NCBI RefSeq assembly: GCF_021654855.1
Contig: NZ_AP024202.1
Coordinates: forward strand, 1,178,001-1,242,000
DNA length: 64,000 nt
Direction of reading: 5' to 3'
Origin: Thiomicrorhabdus immobilis
GTDB lineage: Bacteria; Pseudomonadota; Gammaproteobacteria; Thiomicrospirales; Thiomicrospiraceae
Shown here: piece after piece, positions 19,518 through 29,154 of the stretch
Layout: each line of letters opens with the position of its first letter
Numbering within the stretch: the first letter of the stretch is position 1
Position numbers and translations under genes: made by a program
The notes under the pieces: model-generated
Told to the model about the DNA's origin: nothing
The model's database searches: none
The model's input: only the letters and a program-made list of their open reading frames with translations

Positions 19518-21401
19518 ATGGCTATTGAACAGCAGCTCGAATTTCTCTCACAAATCACACCTTTCAATTTACTTGATGATATGGCCTTGAAGTCTGCGGC
19601 ATCCAGCCTGGATGTAATCTATTTTCCGGAGAATCAAAACGTCTCTTTAGGGCAGAAGGGGGCTAATAAAATTGAATACCTATTCTTTGTCATCAAAGGT
19701 CGTGTCGCTGAAAAGAAAAACCAGGAAGTTGTGGCTCGTTATAGTGTGAGAAGTTATTTTGGGGATGCTGAGTTGATTGCGAAACAAAGCGCTTCAAGCT
19801 CCGCTCTGGAGTCAGGCTCTGAGTACCATACTCTTGAGGAGTCCATTCTGTATCGGATGCCTGCCGAGGTGTTCAATGAGCTATACGATCATAATCCACA
19901 ATTTGCCAATCACTTTAGTGCCTCCTTGGTCGATAAGCTCAATCGTATCCATGAATCCATTCAAAACGCCTCTTCAACCGAGGTGATGATGGATACGGTC
20001 TGTTCCGCTCCACTTAAACCATTCGTTGCCGTTAATGAAAATGTTTCTTTGCAAACGGTTATCCAAAAGATGGTGGAGGCCAAATCTGATGCCTGTGTAG
20101 TGGAGTTTGAGGAATCTGAGATTGGTATTATCACTTCGACGGATATTATGAAATTATTGGCAAGTGGTGAATGGGAGCAGTTGAAAGAGTGTTTCAGCTT
20201 GAGTGAGGTCGTCAATAGGCCTGTGCAAACGGTGCATGAGTTCGATTACTTGTTTAATGCTCTGTTGAAGATGACTCGTTATCAAATTGACCGTTTGGTG
20301 GTACGCAGTGAAAACGGCTATGTAGGGTTTTTACATCAAAAAGATTTAATGGGATTGTTTGCCAACCAATCAGGTCTGGTCTTATTGAAAGTTGAGCAGG
20401 CTGAGGATGTTGAATCTTTAGCGGTTGTCGCCAGTCAGGTGGATGAGTTGATTAAGAACCTGAATCGTAAAGGGATTAAAACACATTACATCGCTAAACT
20501 GGTGAATGAATTGCATCGCAAAATGATTCATAAGTTGGTTGAGATTCTGTTGCCGATTCATTTACATCCTAAGCTGTGTTTGTTCGTGATGGGCAGTGAA
20601 GGACGGGCTGAACAGGTGGTGCGCACTGACCAGGATAATGCGTTGATTATGAGTGATGATTTATCCGTTGCTGATCAAACTTTGGTGGCTGAGTTTGCGG
20701 AAAATTTTACCCAAGCGATGTTGCAAATCGGCTTTCCGCTATGTCCTGGTGACATCATGCTTTCCAATCCGGATTGGCGTAAGACTCCTGAAGGGTTCAA
20801 GGCTACATTATTGAATTGGTTCAATGCTCCTAGCGAACAAAGTTTTATGAATATAGCGATTTTGTATGATGCGGAACCGGTTTTTGGGGAAGCAGAGTGG
20901 CTAGGGCACTTAAAAGCCAAGTTGTTGTACAAGGTGAATGAGCAACCGTTTTTTTTACGCAAGTTTGCCGTTCCTGCTGTGCAGTTTAAGACGCCGGTTG
21001 GATTTTTTGGTGGTTTAAAGACAGAGTCTAAGTCCGGTTCGGAATATATCGATATCAAAAAAGGCGGTATCTTTCCGATTGTTCACGGAGTGCGTTGTTA
21101 TGCCTTGGAAGCCAATCTCACTCAGAACAATACCCATTGGCGAATCAAGGCGTTAATCGACAAAGGTGTTTTTACCAAGGAATTTGGGGTTGAGTTGGGC
21201 GAGACACTTAATTTCTTAAATACGCTACGTTTAGAAAGCATGTTGGCACAAATGGCTCTAGATGATGCGATACCTAGTAATTTAGTGTTGGTTTCGGGGC
21301 TTTCTCATTTGCAGCAAGATGTCTTAAAACAGGCTTTGCATGTGGTGGATGGATTTAAGAAAAAACTCAGCCATCATTTCAAAGTCAATGAGGTGCTTTA
21401 A
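19518..21401 (+). CDS. cNMP-binding/CBS/DUF294 nucleotidyltransferase-like protein
   Basis: A 627-residue cytoplasmic signalling protein. It has a cyclic-nucleotide-binding (CAP_ED) domain at about 1-145 (GRVAEKK, SYFGDAELI), a CBS pair at about 160-290 (ESEIGIITSTDIMKLLASG), a DUF294 putative nucleotidyltransferase domain with GSEGRAEQVVRTDQDNAL near 365, and the DUF294 C-terminal helical domain. GSxxR...TDxD resembles the GlnD/GlnE-type nucleotidyltransferase motif, but its target is unknown. Proteins of this kind are often encoded beside actP and a DnaQ-like exonuclease, as here, suggesting a role in regulating acetate metabolism. It directly abuts the next gene. Confidence 0.88.
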   Translation: MAIEQQLEFLSQITPFNLLDDMALKSAASSLDVIYFPENQNVSLGQKGANKIEYLFFVIKGRVAEKKNQEVVARYSVRSYFGDAELIAKQSASSSALESGSEYHTLEESILYRMPAEVFNELYDHNPQFANHFSASLVDKLNRIHESIQNASSTEVMMDTVCSAPLKPFVAVNENVSLQTVIQKMVEAKSDACVVEFEESEIGIITSTDIMKLLASGEWEQLKECFSLSEVVNRPVQTVHEFDYLFNALLKMTRYQIDRLVVRSENGYVGFLHQKDLMGLFANQSGLVLLKVEQAEDVESLAVVASQVDELIKNLNRKGIKTHYIAKLVNELHRKMIHKLVEILLPIHLHPKLCLFVMGSEGRAEQVVRTDQDNALIMSDDLSVADQTLVAEFAENFTQAMLQIGFPLCPGDIMLSNPDWRKTPEGFKATLLNWFNAPSEQSFMNIAILYDAEPVFGEAEWLGHLKAKLLYKVNEQPFFLRKFAVPAVQFKTPVGFFGGLKTESKSGSEYIDIKKGGIFPIVHGVRCYALEANLTQNNTHWRIKALIDKGVFTKEFGVELGETLNFLNTLRLESMLAQMALDDAIPSNLVLVSGLSHLQQDVLKQALHVVDGFKKKLSHHFKVNEVL

Positions 21402-22052
21402 GTGGGGTGGGGATTAAAACATTGGTTTGTTGACAAGTTGCACCAATGGCGGAAAAGGCAATTAAAGGATTCGCAATATGGGTTTATCTTTGATCAAGCG
21501 ATTTCTGGAAAGTATGTCTGTTTTGATTGTGAAACCACCGGTTTGAACCCTAAAAAAGACAAGATCATTACCTTGAGTGCCATTAAGGTTGAAGGTAACC
21601 AGCTCTTAACAAGTCAAAGTTTGAACTTGACCATCAAGCAAGATCAGTCGATTTCTGCAGCAAGTATTCAAGTGCATCAGATTCGTAATATGGATGTTGA
21701 ACAGAATGTTCACACTTATGAGGATGAGCGTGAGGCGATTACCCAGTTTCTGCAGTTTATCCATCAGGCGACTTTAGTCGGTTACTATCTGGAGTTTGAT
21801 ATTGAGATGGTTAATCAAGTGATTAAGCCTTGGTTGGGAGTTAAATTACCTAATCCGAGAATTGAGGTGTCTGAGCTTTTTTATCAGCGTGAGCTTGCCA
21901 AACAAAACTACGGGGTAAAGCAGGTTGATATCGATTTGCGCTTTGAGCGGATTTTGAATAAGTTGGATTTGCCTAATATCGGTCAACACGATGCGTTTAG
22001 CGATGCTTTGATGACAGCGTTGATTTTTGTTAAATTACAACAGGATAGGTGA
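21402..22052 (+). CDS. DEDDh 3'-5' exonuclease (DnaQ-like)
   Basis: A 216-residue exonuclease of the DnaQ fold. All three motifs are intact: FDCETTGLNP (Exo I) near 46, YYLEFDIEMVNQ (Exo II), and HDAFSDALMTALI (Exo III) with the DEDDh histidine. The start is GTG 21402, immediately after the TAA of the DUF294 gene. It is not the polymerase proofreading subunit by context; its pairing with DUF294 proteins suggests a linked nucleotide or RNA function, which is an inference. Confidence 0.88.
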   Translation: MGWGLKHWFVDKLHQWRKRQLKDSQYGFIFDQAISGKYVCFDCETTGLNPKKDKIITLSAIKVEGNQLLTSQSLNLTIKQDQSISAASIQVHQIRNMDVEQNVHTYEDEREAITQFLQFIHQATLVGYYLEFDIEMVNQVIKPWLGVKLPNPRIEVSELFYQRELAKQNYGVKQVDIDLRFERILNKLDLPNIGQHDAFSDALMTALIFVKLQQDR

Positions 22053-22117
22053 TTTTTTATATAGTGATTGTCATTATTTGGTAACTAAAGAATCAGTAAA
22101 ATTTCATGCTTAAGTTC

Positions 22118-22145
22118 TTGACAAATAAACAAAAAACGATATAAT
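22118..22145 (+). promoter_or_regulatory. Sigma70 promoter of the rimP-nusA-infB unit
   Basis: A perfect -35 box TTGACA (22118-22123) and a perfect -10 box TATAAT (22140-22145) are separated by 16 bp. Transcription would start near 22152, about 138 bp before rimP. Confidence 0.88.
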
Positions 22146-22217
22146 TTGCGGCAGATTTTTTAAAAAGTTTTATCGAGAGTTGTTTTAAAAGTAATTTAAA
22201 GCAGCGGCTTGAATTTT

Positions 22218-22250
22218 AAAAAACCCCGTTTTTACGGGGTTTTTTGTTAT
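22218..22250 (+). terminator. Terminator hairpin in the rimP leader (likely attenuator)
   Basis: A perfect 12-bp stem, AAAAAACCCCGT / ACGGGGTTTTTT with a TTTT loop, runs into a T-run. It lies between the strong promoter and the rimP start, so most transcripts would stop after about 95 nt unless readthrough occurs. Gammaproteobacteria often have a tRNA-Met gene (metY) at this position; none is seen here. Confidence 0.85.
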
Positions 22251-22289
22251 TTGAACTTTGTAAAACAAAGCCTATTGGAAAGAGTTTAC

Positions 22290-22745
22290 GTGACGATTGA
22301 AGAAAAAATTGAAAACACCTTAAGACCGACCGTTGAATCGATGGGATTTGATTGGTGGGGAATGGAGTATATGCCAGCCGGAAGACATACTTTATTGCGT
22401 GTGTTTATTGAAAAAGCGGATGGAACGGTTAATTCAGATGAAACCTATGATGTCTGCAAGCAAATTAGCGCGATTTTGGATGTGGAAGATGTGATCAGCA
22501 GCGAATTCCGCTTAGAGGTTTCATCACCAGGCATGGATAGATTGTTATTCACACCTGCACAATATGCTCGTTATGAAGGTAATGAGGTGCAGGTTCGTAC
22601 AAGTATGGCCATTTTAGGGCGTAAGCGTTTTAAAGGTCTTATGTCTAAAGTGACTGAATCAGGTATTGAAATGGAAATTGATGGTGAACTTTTTGAGATT
22701 CCTTTCGACCTGATTGATAAAGCCAACGTAGTACCAAAATTTTAA
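22290..22745 (+). CDS. rimP: Ribosome maturation factor RimP
   Basis: RimP helps mature the 30S subunit. The start is GTG 22290, with GGAAAGAG upstream; the open frame extends further left to 22209 but passes through the leader terminator. The 151-residue protein shows VESMGFDWWGMEY near the start, the central DVEDVISSEFRLEVSSPGMDRLL signature, and a C-terminal SH3-like domain. It is first in rimP-nusA-infB-rbfA-truB, the conserved order. Confidence 0.95.
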   Translation: MTIEEKIENTLRPTVESMGFDWWGMEYMPAGRHTLLRVFIEKADGTVNSDETYDVCKQISAILDVEDVISSEFRLEVSSPGMDRLLFTPAQYARYEGNEVQVRTSMAILGRKRFKGLMSKVTESGIEMEIDGELFEIPFDLIDKANVVPKF

Positions 22746-22806
22746 TCCCACTTTTTGTTTAAATTAAATAGATTGAAGAAACAAACAGAATTAGAGCGAG
22801 ACAGAA

Positions 22807-24294
22807 ATGAGTAAAGAAATCTTAGCCGTTGTTGAAATCATGGCCAATGAAAAAGGTGTTGATGAAGAAATTATTTTTGATGCGATTGAAACGGCTTTAG
22901 CGACGGCAACCCGTAGAAATAACGATGATGAAATCGATGTGCGTGTTTCAATCGACCGTCATACAGGTGATTATGAAACTTTCCGTCGTTGGGAAGTTAT
23001 CGAAGATGACGTGGCCATTGAGGACAATGTTGGTTGGTATATCCGTGAAATGGACGCTATCGAGGAAGATCCTAATATCGAAGTGGGTCAATATATCGAA
23101 GAGCCGATGGAGTCTATTGAATTTGGACGTATCGGCGCACAAACCGCTAAACAAGTAATCATTCAGAAAGTACGTGAAGCTGAGCGTAAGAAAGTGGTAG
23201 AAGTTTACGAGAAGCGTGTGGGTGAAGTGTTAACAGGCCAGGTGAAGCGAATCGATCGCGGTGATGTCATTCTTGATATGGGTGACAATGTGGATGCGGT
23301 GATTATGCGTAACCAGCTTGTCGGTCGTGAAACTTTCCGTATCGGTGATCGTGTTCGTGCTTACTTGCAAGAAGTTTCTTTCCGCCCTCGTGGACCACAG
23401 CTGTTTATGTCGCGTGCTTGTAAAGAGATGTTGATTGAGCTTTTCAAAATCGAAGTACCGGAAATTGCAGATGATTTGATTGATATCATGAGCGCCGCTC
23501 GTGACGTTGGTTTCCGCGCTAAGATTGCGGTACGTGCCAATGACCCACGTCTTGACCCAATCGGTGCTTGCGTAGGTATGCGTGGTGGTCGTGTCCAGGC
23601 AGTGACCAATGAATTAGCCGGTGAACGTATCGATATCATCCTTTGGGATCCAAATGATGCTCAATTTGTCATTAATGCGATGGCGCCAGCTGAAGTGACT
23701 TCAATCATGGTGGATGAAGATCGTCATACGATGGATTTAGCGGTTGAAGATGAGCAACTTTCGCAAGCGATTGGTAAAAATGGACAAAACATCCGTCTAG
23801 CGAGTGAGCTGACAGGTTGGGAGTTGAATGTAATGACCCAGACTGATATGGCTGAAAAACATGAAACTGAATCTAAAGATCAAATTGATATCTTCGTTAA
23901 CGCTTTAGATATTGATGAAGATTTTGCAGAAGTACTGGTTTCTGAAGGCTTTACTTCACTTGAAGAAGTGGCTTATGTTCCTGCTGCGGAGATGTTGGAT
24001 ATTGATGGTTTTGACGAAGACTTGGTTTCAGAGTTGAAACAGCGTGCAAAAGATGCGTTGTTGACGCAAGCGATTGCCGCAGAAGAGAAAACAGCCTTAG
24101 CTGAACCTGCAGAAGATTTGTTGGCTTTAGAAGGTATGACTGAAGAGATGGCTAAGCAATTGGCTGGTAACGGTGTGGTTACTCAAGAAGACTTAGCAGA
24201 ACTTGGCACAGATGAGTTATTAGAGTATGTAGATATGGATGAAGCTGCTGCAGGAGAATTAATCCTGAAAGCTCGCGCTCCATGGTTTGAATAA
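22807..24294 (+). CDS. nusA: Transcription termination/antitermination factor NusA
   Basis: NusA binds RNA polymerase and nascent RNA, affecting pausing, termination and antitermination. At 495 residues it equals E. coli NusA. Domains in order are the N-terminal RNAP-binding domain (about 1-130), S1 ([14 protein letters not shown]...), two KH domains ([15 protein letters not shown] and [18 protein letters not shown]) and two acidic C-terminal repeats, [23 protein letters not shown] and the related [19 protein letters not shown]. NusA may govern readthrough of the leader terminator upstream of its own operon; this is inferred from position. Confidence 0.98.
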   Translation: MSKEILAVVEIMANEKGVDEEIIFDAIETALATATRRNNDDEIDVRVSIDRHTGDYETFRRWEVIEDDVAIEDNVGWYIREMDAIEEDPNIEVGQYIEEPMESIEFGRIGAQTAKQVIIQKVREAERKKVVEVYEKRVGEVLTGQVKRIDRGDVILDMGDNVDAVIMRNQLVGRETFRIGDRVRAYLQEVSFRPRGPQLFMSRACKEMLIELFKIEVPEIADDLIDIMSAARDVGFRAKIAVRANDPRLDPIGACVGMRGGRVQAVTNELAGERIDIILWDPNDAQFVINAMAPAEVTSIMVDEDRHTMDLAVEDEQLSQAIGKNGQNIRLASELTGWELNVMTQTDMAEKHETESKDQIDIFVNALDIDEDFAEVLVSEGFTSLEEVAYVPAAEMLDIDGFDEDLVSELKQRAKDALLTQAIAAEEKTALAEPAEDLLALEGMTEEMAKQLAGNGVVTQEDLAELGTDELLEYVDMDEAAAGELILKARAPWFE

Positions 24295-24309
24295 AAAAAG
24301 GAAGATTAA

Positions 24310-26808
24310 ATGGCCGAAGTATCAATAAAACAATTTTCAGAGACACTTAACCTTTCTGTTGACAAACTAATTTCGCAACTTAATGAATCGGGAGTGAAGG
24401 GTAAAACCGAAGCAGACACGATTTCAGAAGATGAGAAGCGTACTTTATTAAATTATTTAAAAGGACTTCATGGGGAAGTGGCAGAAGATGCACCTAAAAA
24501 GGTGACCTTGCGTCGTAAGCAAACGCTAAATCTCTCTGCGGGTTCTGGTAGTGGTAAACGTACCGTTAATGTTGAAGTTCGTAAAAAACGTACTTATGTG
24601 AAAAAACCAGAAACGACCGAAGAAGTAGTCGAGGAAGTCATCGAGCCGATTCAAACAGAGGCTGTTGTTGAAACGCCGGTTGTTGAAGAGGTTGTTGTGG
24701 AAACGGTTTCGGAAACACCTGTAGATGTGGTTGCAGAAGAAGTGCCAGAAGAGATTATGCCTAAAAAGATTGATAAAACTGCGGCACCAGAAATTGTTGC
24801 GGCACCAGTTGCAGCTAAGGAAGATCATTCTAAAGCCGCTAAAAAGGCTAAAGATCAGAAGCATCATGACAGCCGTAAGAAAAATGACGGTGTCGATGGT
24901 CCTAAAGGCAAAGCTGCAACTAAGGGGCGTAGCTTCAATGAAGGTAACGGCAATGGTCGTCGTCCAGGTAAAGGCCGTAAAGGTCAGGCTGATAAACGTC
25001 ATGTTGCGCAGTTGGATAATGAACATGGTTTCCAAAAGCCAACTGAACCGGTTGTCAAGGAAGTTAAGGTTCCAGAAAGTATCACTCTGGCGGCATTAGC
25101 CGAACAGATGTCCGTTAAGACGGGTGAAGTCATCAAGTTTATGATGATGGAACTTGGCACCATGGCGACAATCAACCAAGTGCTTGATCAAGAAACAGCA
25201 ATGCTGATTGTTGAAGAAATGGGACACAAAGCGATTCCGTTTACTGAGATTACGGTTGAAGATGAAGTCGTCAACCAAGAGTATCATGGTGCTACGGTAA
25301 CACGTTCTCCGGTTGTGACCATTATGGGTCACGTTGACCACGGTAAAACATCCTTGCTTGACTATATCCGTAAGGCAAAAGTGGTGAGTGGTGAAGCGGG
25401 TGGTATCACCCAGCATATCGGTGCTTACCATGTAGACACCGATAAGGGTGGTGTTACGTTTATCGATACTCCAGGTCACGCGGCGTTTACCGCGATGCGT
25501 GCACGTGGTGCGGATATCACCGATGTTATCGTAATCGTAGTGGCTGCCGATGACGGTGTTATGCCGCAAACTAAAGAAGCGATTCAACATGCTAAAGCTT
25601 CTGGCGTGGGTATTGTGGTTGCCGTAAACAAAATGGATAAAGAAACCGCTAACATGGATCGCGTTATGCAGGAGTTGGTGGCAGAAGAAGTCATTCCTGA
25701 AGCTTGGGGTGGTGACGTGCAGTTTGTTCCTGTTTCAGCTAAAACAGGTATGGGTATTGATGATTTGCTTGATGCAATCTCTTTACAGTCTGAAATGTTG
25801 GAGCTTGAAGCGCCAACAGAAGGACCTGCTAAGGGTGTCGTAGTCGAGTCGCGTCTTGATAAAGGTCGTGGTACGGTCGCAACGGTACTGGTTCAGTCTG
25901 GAACATTGAAAAAAGGTGATATCGTACTTTGTGGTATGGAGTATGGCCGTGTTCGTCTATTGGTTAACGATGCCGGTCAGTCTGTTGAAGAAGCCGGTCC
26001 TTCTATTCCAGTTGAGATTTTAGGTCTTTCTGGTGTGCCGGTTGCGGGTGATGAGATGATTACCGTTGAGAGTGAACGTAAAGCTCGTGAAGCCGCTGTA
26101 TTCCGTCAAGGTAAGTTTAAAGAGTTGAAGATTGCCCGTCAGCAGAAATCTAAATTGGAAAATATGTTCAATAAGATGGCTGAAGGTGATATCCAAAACG
26201 TTAACATTATTCTTAAGGCGGACGTACAAGGTTCTATTGAAGCGATTTCCGATGCATTAACCAAGCTTTCTAATGACGAGATTAAAGTAAATGTGATCTC
26301 TTCAGGTGTGGGTGGAATCAATGAATCTGACGCCAACCTTGCGATTGCTTCTGACGCATTGATCTTCGGTTTCAACGTCCGTGCAGACGCATCTGCGAAA
26401 CGCATTATCGATAGTGAAGGCATCGGCCTTAAATATTACAGTATCATCTATGAAATCGTTGATGAAGTTAAACGTGCCGTTGAAGGTAAGTTGGCTCCAG
26501 ACATTCAGGAAAATATTGTCGGTGTTGCAGACGTACGTGAAGTCTTTAAAGCACCTAAAATCGGTCTTATCGCTGGTTGTATGGTTACCGAAGGTACCGT
26601 TAAACGCAATAATCCTATCCGTGTTCTACGTGACAATGTGGTAATTTACGAAGGTAATCTTGAGTCGTTACGTCGTTTCAAAGATGACGCCAATGAAGTT
26701 AACAAAGGTATGGAGTGTGGTATCGGTGTTAAAGATTACAATGACGTTAAAGTGGGTGACCAGATTGAGTGTTACGAGCGCGTAGAAGTTAAGCGTACTT
26801 TAGATTAA
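24310..26808 (+). CDS. infB: Translation initiation factor IF-2
   Basis: IF-2 is the GTPase that brings fMet-tRNA to the 30S subunit and promotes subunit joining. The 832-residue protein has an IF2_N domain (about 1-50), a charged Lys/Glu/Gly-rich linker (about 60-255), a second IF2_N-type domain, and a GTPase core with GHVDHGKTS near 340, [12 protein letters not shown] and VSAKTG, followed by the C-terminal beta-barrel domains. It follows nusA by 15 bp. Confidence 0.98.
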   Translation: MAEVSIKQFSETLNLSVDKLISQLNESGVKGKTEADTISEDEKRTLLNYLKGLHGEVAEDAPKKVTLRRKQTLNLSAGSGSGKRTVNVEVRKKRTYVKKPETTEEVVEEVIEPIQTEAVVETPVVEEVVVETVSETPVDVVAEEVPEEIMPKKIDKTAAPEIVAAPVAAKEDHSKAAKKAKDQKHHDSRKKNDGVDGPKGKAATKGRSFNEGNGNGRRPGKGRKGQADKRHVAQLDNEHGFQKPTEPVVKEVKVPESITLAALAEQMSVKTGEVIKFMMMELGTMATINQVLDQETAMLIVEEMGHKAIPFTEITVEDEVVNQEYHGATVTRSPVVTIMGHVDHGKTSLLDYIRKAKVVSGEAGGITQHIGAYHVDTDKGGVTFIDTPGHAAFTAMRARGADITDVIVIVVAADDGVMPQTKEAIQHAKASGVGIVVAVNKMDKETANMDRVMQELVAEEVIPEAWGGDVQFVPVSAKTGMGIDDLLDAISLQSEMLELEAPTEGPAKGVVVESRLDKGRGTVATVLVQSGTLKKGDIVLCGMEYGRVRLLVNDAGQSVEEAGPSIPVEILGLSGVPVAGDEMITVESERKAREAAVFRQGKFKELKIARQQKSKLENMFNKMAEGDIQNVNIILKADVQGSIEAISDALTKLSNDEIKVNVISSGVGGINESDANLAIASDALIFGFNVRADASAKRIIDSEGIGLKYYSIIYEIVDEVKRAVEGKLAPDIQENIVGVADVREVFKAPKIGLIAGCMVTEGTVKRNNPIRVLRDNVVIYEGNLESLRRFKDDANEVNKGMECGIGVKDYNDVKVGDQIECYERVEVKRTLD

Positions 26809-26904
26809 TTGAAGATACATCATTAATCACCGATATAAAGGTTCAAATTAACTAAGCCGGCCTGGTAAAAAGGGTTCTGCAGAATTAAAACCTTTATTCA
26901 GATT

Positions 26905-26949
26905 GCCCCAGTATAATTATCCGTTGGTAATTGTAATTTGGGGCTTTTT
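26905..26949 (+). terminator. Terminator-like hairpin just upstream of rbfA
   Basis: GCCCCA (26905-26910) pairs with TGGGGC (26939-26944), with partial AT pairing inside, followed by TTTTT, 23 bp before the rbfA start. A TATAAT sequence (26912-26917) sits inside the loop. It may be an attenuator, or an internal promoter overlapping a weak terminator. Confidence 0.5.
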
Positions 26950-26971
26950 GATTTTAAAAGAGAAAGAAATT

Positions 26972-27334
26972 ATGAGTAATCAAACCGTGAGCCGTCCTAC
27001 TCGAGTGGCTCAAGAGATTCGTAGAACCATTGCCCAATTGTTGGTGCAAGAGGTTAAAGATCCTCGTTTTCAAAACATCAGCATTACCGATTGTAAAATC
27101 AGTAAAGATCTAAGCATTGCGAAGATTCATTTTGCCTTGATGGGGTTTAATGAAAATGACCCTGAGGTGGCTGAAACTTTGGCGGCTTTAGAAAAAGCGG
27201 AAGGATTCTTCCGTTCTGAAATTGGTAAGCGTTTACGTTTACGCATTGTGCCGCATGTGCGTTTTTACTATGACAATATTCCAGAACATGCCCAGCATAT
27301 GGAAATGCTCATCAATAAGGCGTTAAATTCATAA
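26972..27334 (+). CDS. rbfA: Ribosome-binding factor A
   Basis: RbfA is a cold-adaptation and 30S maturation factor. The start is ATG 26972 with AGAGAAAG upstream; a longer frame from TTG 26903 runs through a terminator-like hairpin and is unlikely. The 120-residue protein shows RVAQEIRRTIAQLLVQEVKDPR near the start and LRIVPHVRFYYDN, the usual C-terminal strand. Its TAA is directly followed by the truB ATG. Confidence 0.95.
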   Translation: MSNQTVSRPTRVAQEIRRTIAQLLVQEVKDPRFQNISITDCKISKDLSIAKIHFALMGFNENDPEVAETLAALEKAEGFFRSEIGKRLRLRIVPHVRFYYDNIPEHAQHMEMLINKALNS

Positions 27335-28246
27335 ATGAGTCAGTTTCGTCGTCCACCAAAACGTGTGGTAAATGGTATTGTTTTGCTTAATAAGCCTGCA
27401 GGCGTGTCATCCAATGGTATCTTGCAACAGGTAATTCGGGTCTTTAATGCAAAAAAAGGTGGCCATACTGGCGCCTTAGATCCTTTTGCAACCGGCTTGT
27501 TGCCTATTTGTTTGGGTGAAGCGACTAAGGTCTCAGGTCTATTGCTCGATTCAGATAAGCGTTATACGGCAACCCTGAAGTTAGGTGAACAGTCGGATAC
27601 CGGTGATACGGAAGGTGAAATCATTCAAACCTTACCCGTACCTGAACTTTCTGAAGCGTTGATTGAAAAAGTGTTCGCCCAGTTTATCGGTGATATACAA
27701 CAGGTTCCACCTATGTATTCGGCACTTAAACATCAAGGTAAACCGTTGTATTTTTATGCTCGTCAAGGGATAGAAATCGAGCGTCCAGCACGCCCGATAC
27801 GAATTCTGAACCTGTCGTTGGTCTCGTTTACCCAAAATCAAATAATCTTTGATGTGCATAGTTCCAAAGGGACTTATGTCAGAACGTTAGGTGAAGACAT
27901 CGCTAAGGCCTTGGGAACGGTTGGGCATTTAACGGCACTGCATCGTACCCAAACGGGGAGTTTAAAAGGTGACGAGATGTTGAGTCTGGAAGAGATTGAA
28001 ACTCAGCTCGATAACTGTCTACACCCGATAGATGAAGCGATTCAGCATCTACAGCGTTTTGATTTGACGGCTGAGCAGGCCGATTTAATTCGTCATGGCG
28101 GCAAGTTGGATTTTGCCAAACCGGAAACCGACCTGGTTCGTTTTTATGAGAACGACATCTGTATCGCCGTTGGAGAATGGCAGGCTGATAAACAGCTATT
28201 AAAGCCCAAGCGAGTGTTTAATTTACCTGAAAGTGTGGCAGGCTGA
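27335..28246 (+). CDS. truB: tRNA pseudouridine-55 synthase TruB
   Basis: TruB converts U55 of tRNA T-loops to pseudouridine. The 303-residue protein has NGIVLLNKPAGVSSN, the catalytic GGHTGALDPFATGLLP with Asp near 48, and SKGTYVRTLGEDIAKALG. A C-terminal domain follows. It abuts rbfA upstream and overlaps the next gene by one base (TGATG), so all are cotranscribed. Confidence 0.97.
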   Translation: MSQFRRPPKRVVNGIVLLNKPAGVSSNGILQQVIRVFNAKKGGHTGALDPFATGLLPICLGEATKVSGLLLDSDKRYTATLKLGEQSDTGDTEGEIIQTLPVPELSEALIEKVFAQFIGDIQQVPPMYSALKHQGKPLYFYARQGIEIERPARPIRILNLSLVSFTQNQIIFDVHSSKGTYVRTLGEDIAKALGTVGHLTALHRTQTGSLKGDEMLSLEEIETQLDNCLHPIDEAIQHLQRFDLTAEQADLIRHGGKLDFAKPETDLVRFYENDICIAVGEWQADKQLLKPKRVFNLPESVAG

Positions 28247-29100
28247 TGATTTTCGCCAAGGCCGACGGCATTCTTGATCTGCGTAGCTTAGATGACTATA
28301 AAACAGGTCACTTAACGGGTTCCACATGGTTAACCTGGGACGATTTGCCTGAAAGTCTCAATGCCTTGCCAGCCGCACCTGCAACACTTTATCTCGTTGG
28401 TGAAAAAGACCCTATTGAAGCGGCCAGTCTGTTGCTCGATACCAAAGGTTACCAAGTCAGCGGTTCTTTAGTGATTGACTCCCCAAGCGCCATGCAAGAT
28501 TGGGGTACACAGCTACCAGGCCTGGTTGAAACGGGGTCGACTTCAAAAACACTTTGGTCACCCAGTTTGTTAGTCAAAGAGTTTATTGATTTGATTCAAA
28601 AAGAATCTCTTTCGTTTGCCGAATCGGCGCAACGCCCAGAAGTTTTGGATATTGGTTGCGGTGGCGGTCGTGATGCGATTTATCTAGCTAAAAACCGTAT
28701 GAATGTCATCGCGATCGATCATGAGGCCAAAGTGCTGAAGCGCGCTAAGGCGCTAGCAACATTATCCGGGGCATCGGTTAAATTCAAATGTTGCGATATC
28801 AAGAAAGATGGCTGTTTGCCTAATCAGAAATTTGATCTGATTACGGTGGTACGCTTTTTAAATCGAGAGCTGTTTTCTTATATTAAGGAAATGACCAGGC
28901 CTGGTGGGTTTGTTTTGTTTCAAACGTTTGTTGAAGGTGTGGAACAGTTTAGTTCGCCTAAAAACCCCAATTTTATTTTGGGTAAGACAGAACTGGCCGA
29001 AGTTTTTTCGGGCTTTAATGTAATTATTGATAGAATAGAACAATTAGACGATGGGCGGCCTGTGGCCTCTTTTATAGCTCAAAAGCCCCTGGTCAGTTAA
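28246..29100 (+). CDS. Rhodanese-like domain fused to SAM-dependent methyltransferase
   Basis: A 284-residue protein of two parts. The N-terminal 100 residues look like a rhodanese domain (ILDLRSLDDYKTGHLTGSTWL), but the expected active-site cysteine loop is absent, so it is probably not a sulfurtransferase. From about 125 on is a class I methyltransferase with motif I VLDIGCGGGRDAIYLA and FDLITVVRFLNREL, akin to TehB-type enzymes. The substrate is unknown. Translation is coupled to truB. Two exact copies of the iterated palindrome fall in this one gene (28515 and 28894), read in different codon frames (PGLV and TRPGG). Confidence 0.8.
   Translation: MIFAKADGILDLRSLDDYKTGHLTGSTWLTWDDLPESLNALPAAPATLYLVGEKDPIEAASLLLDTKGYQVSGSLVIDSPSAMQDWGTQLPGLVETGSTSKTLWSPSLLVKEFIDLIQKESLSFAESAQRPEVLDIGCGGGRDAIYLAKNRMNVIAIDHEAKVLKRAKALATLSGASVKFKCCDIKKDGCLPNQKFDLITVVRFLNRELFSYIKEMTRPGGFVLFQTFVEGVEQFSSPKNPNFILGKTELAEVFSGFNVIIDRIEQLDDGRPVASFIAQKPLVS
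28515..28526. repeat. Iterated palindrome, first copy in the methyltransferase gene
   Basis: An exact core copy, read as PGLV. Confidence 0.9.
28894..28905. repeat. Iterated palindrome, second copy in the methyltransferase gene
   Basis: An exact core copy, read as TRPG, i.e. the third codon frame. Confidence 0.9.
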
Positions 29101-29154
29101 CAAAAAGAAAAATAATAATCTAACGTAGTTACTACGGTTATAGGAGAATGTTTA

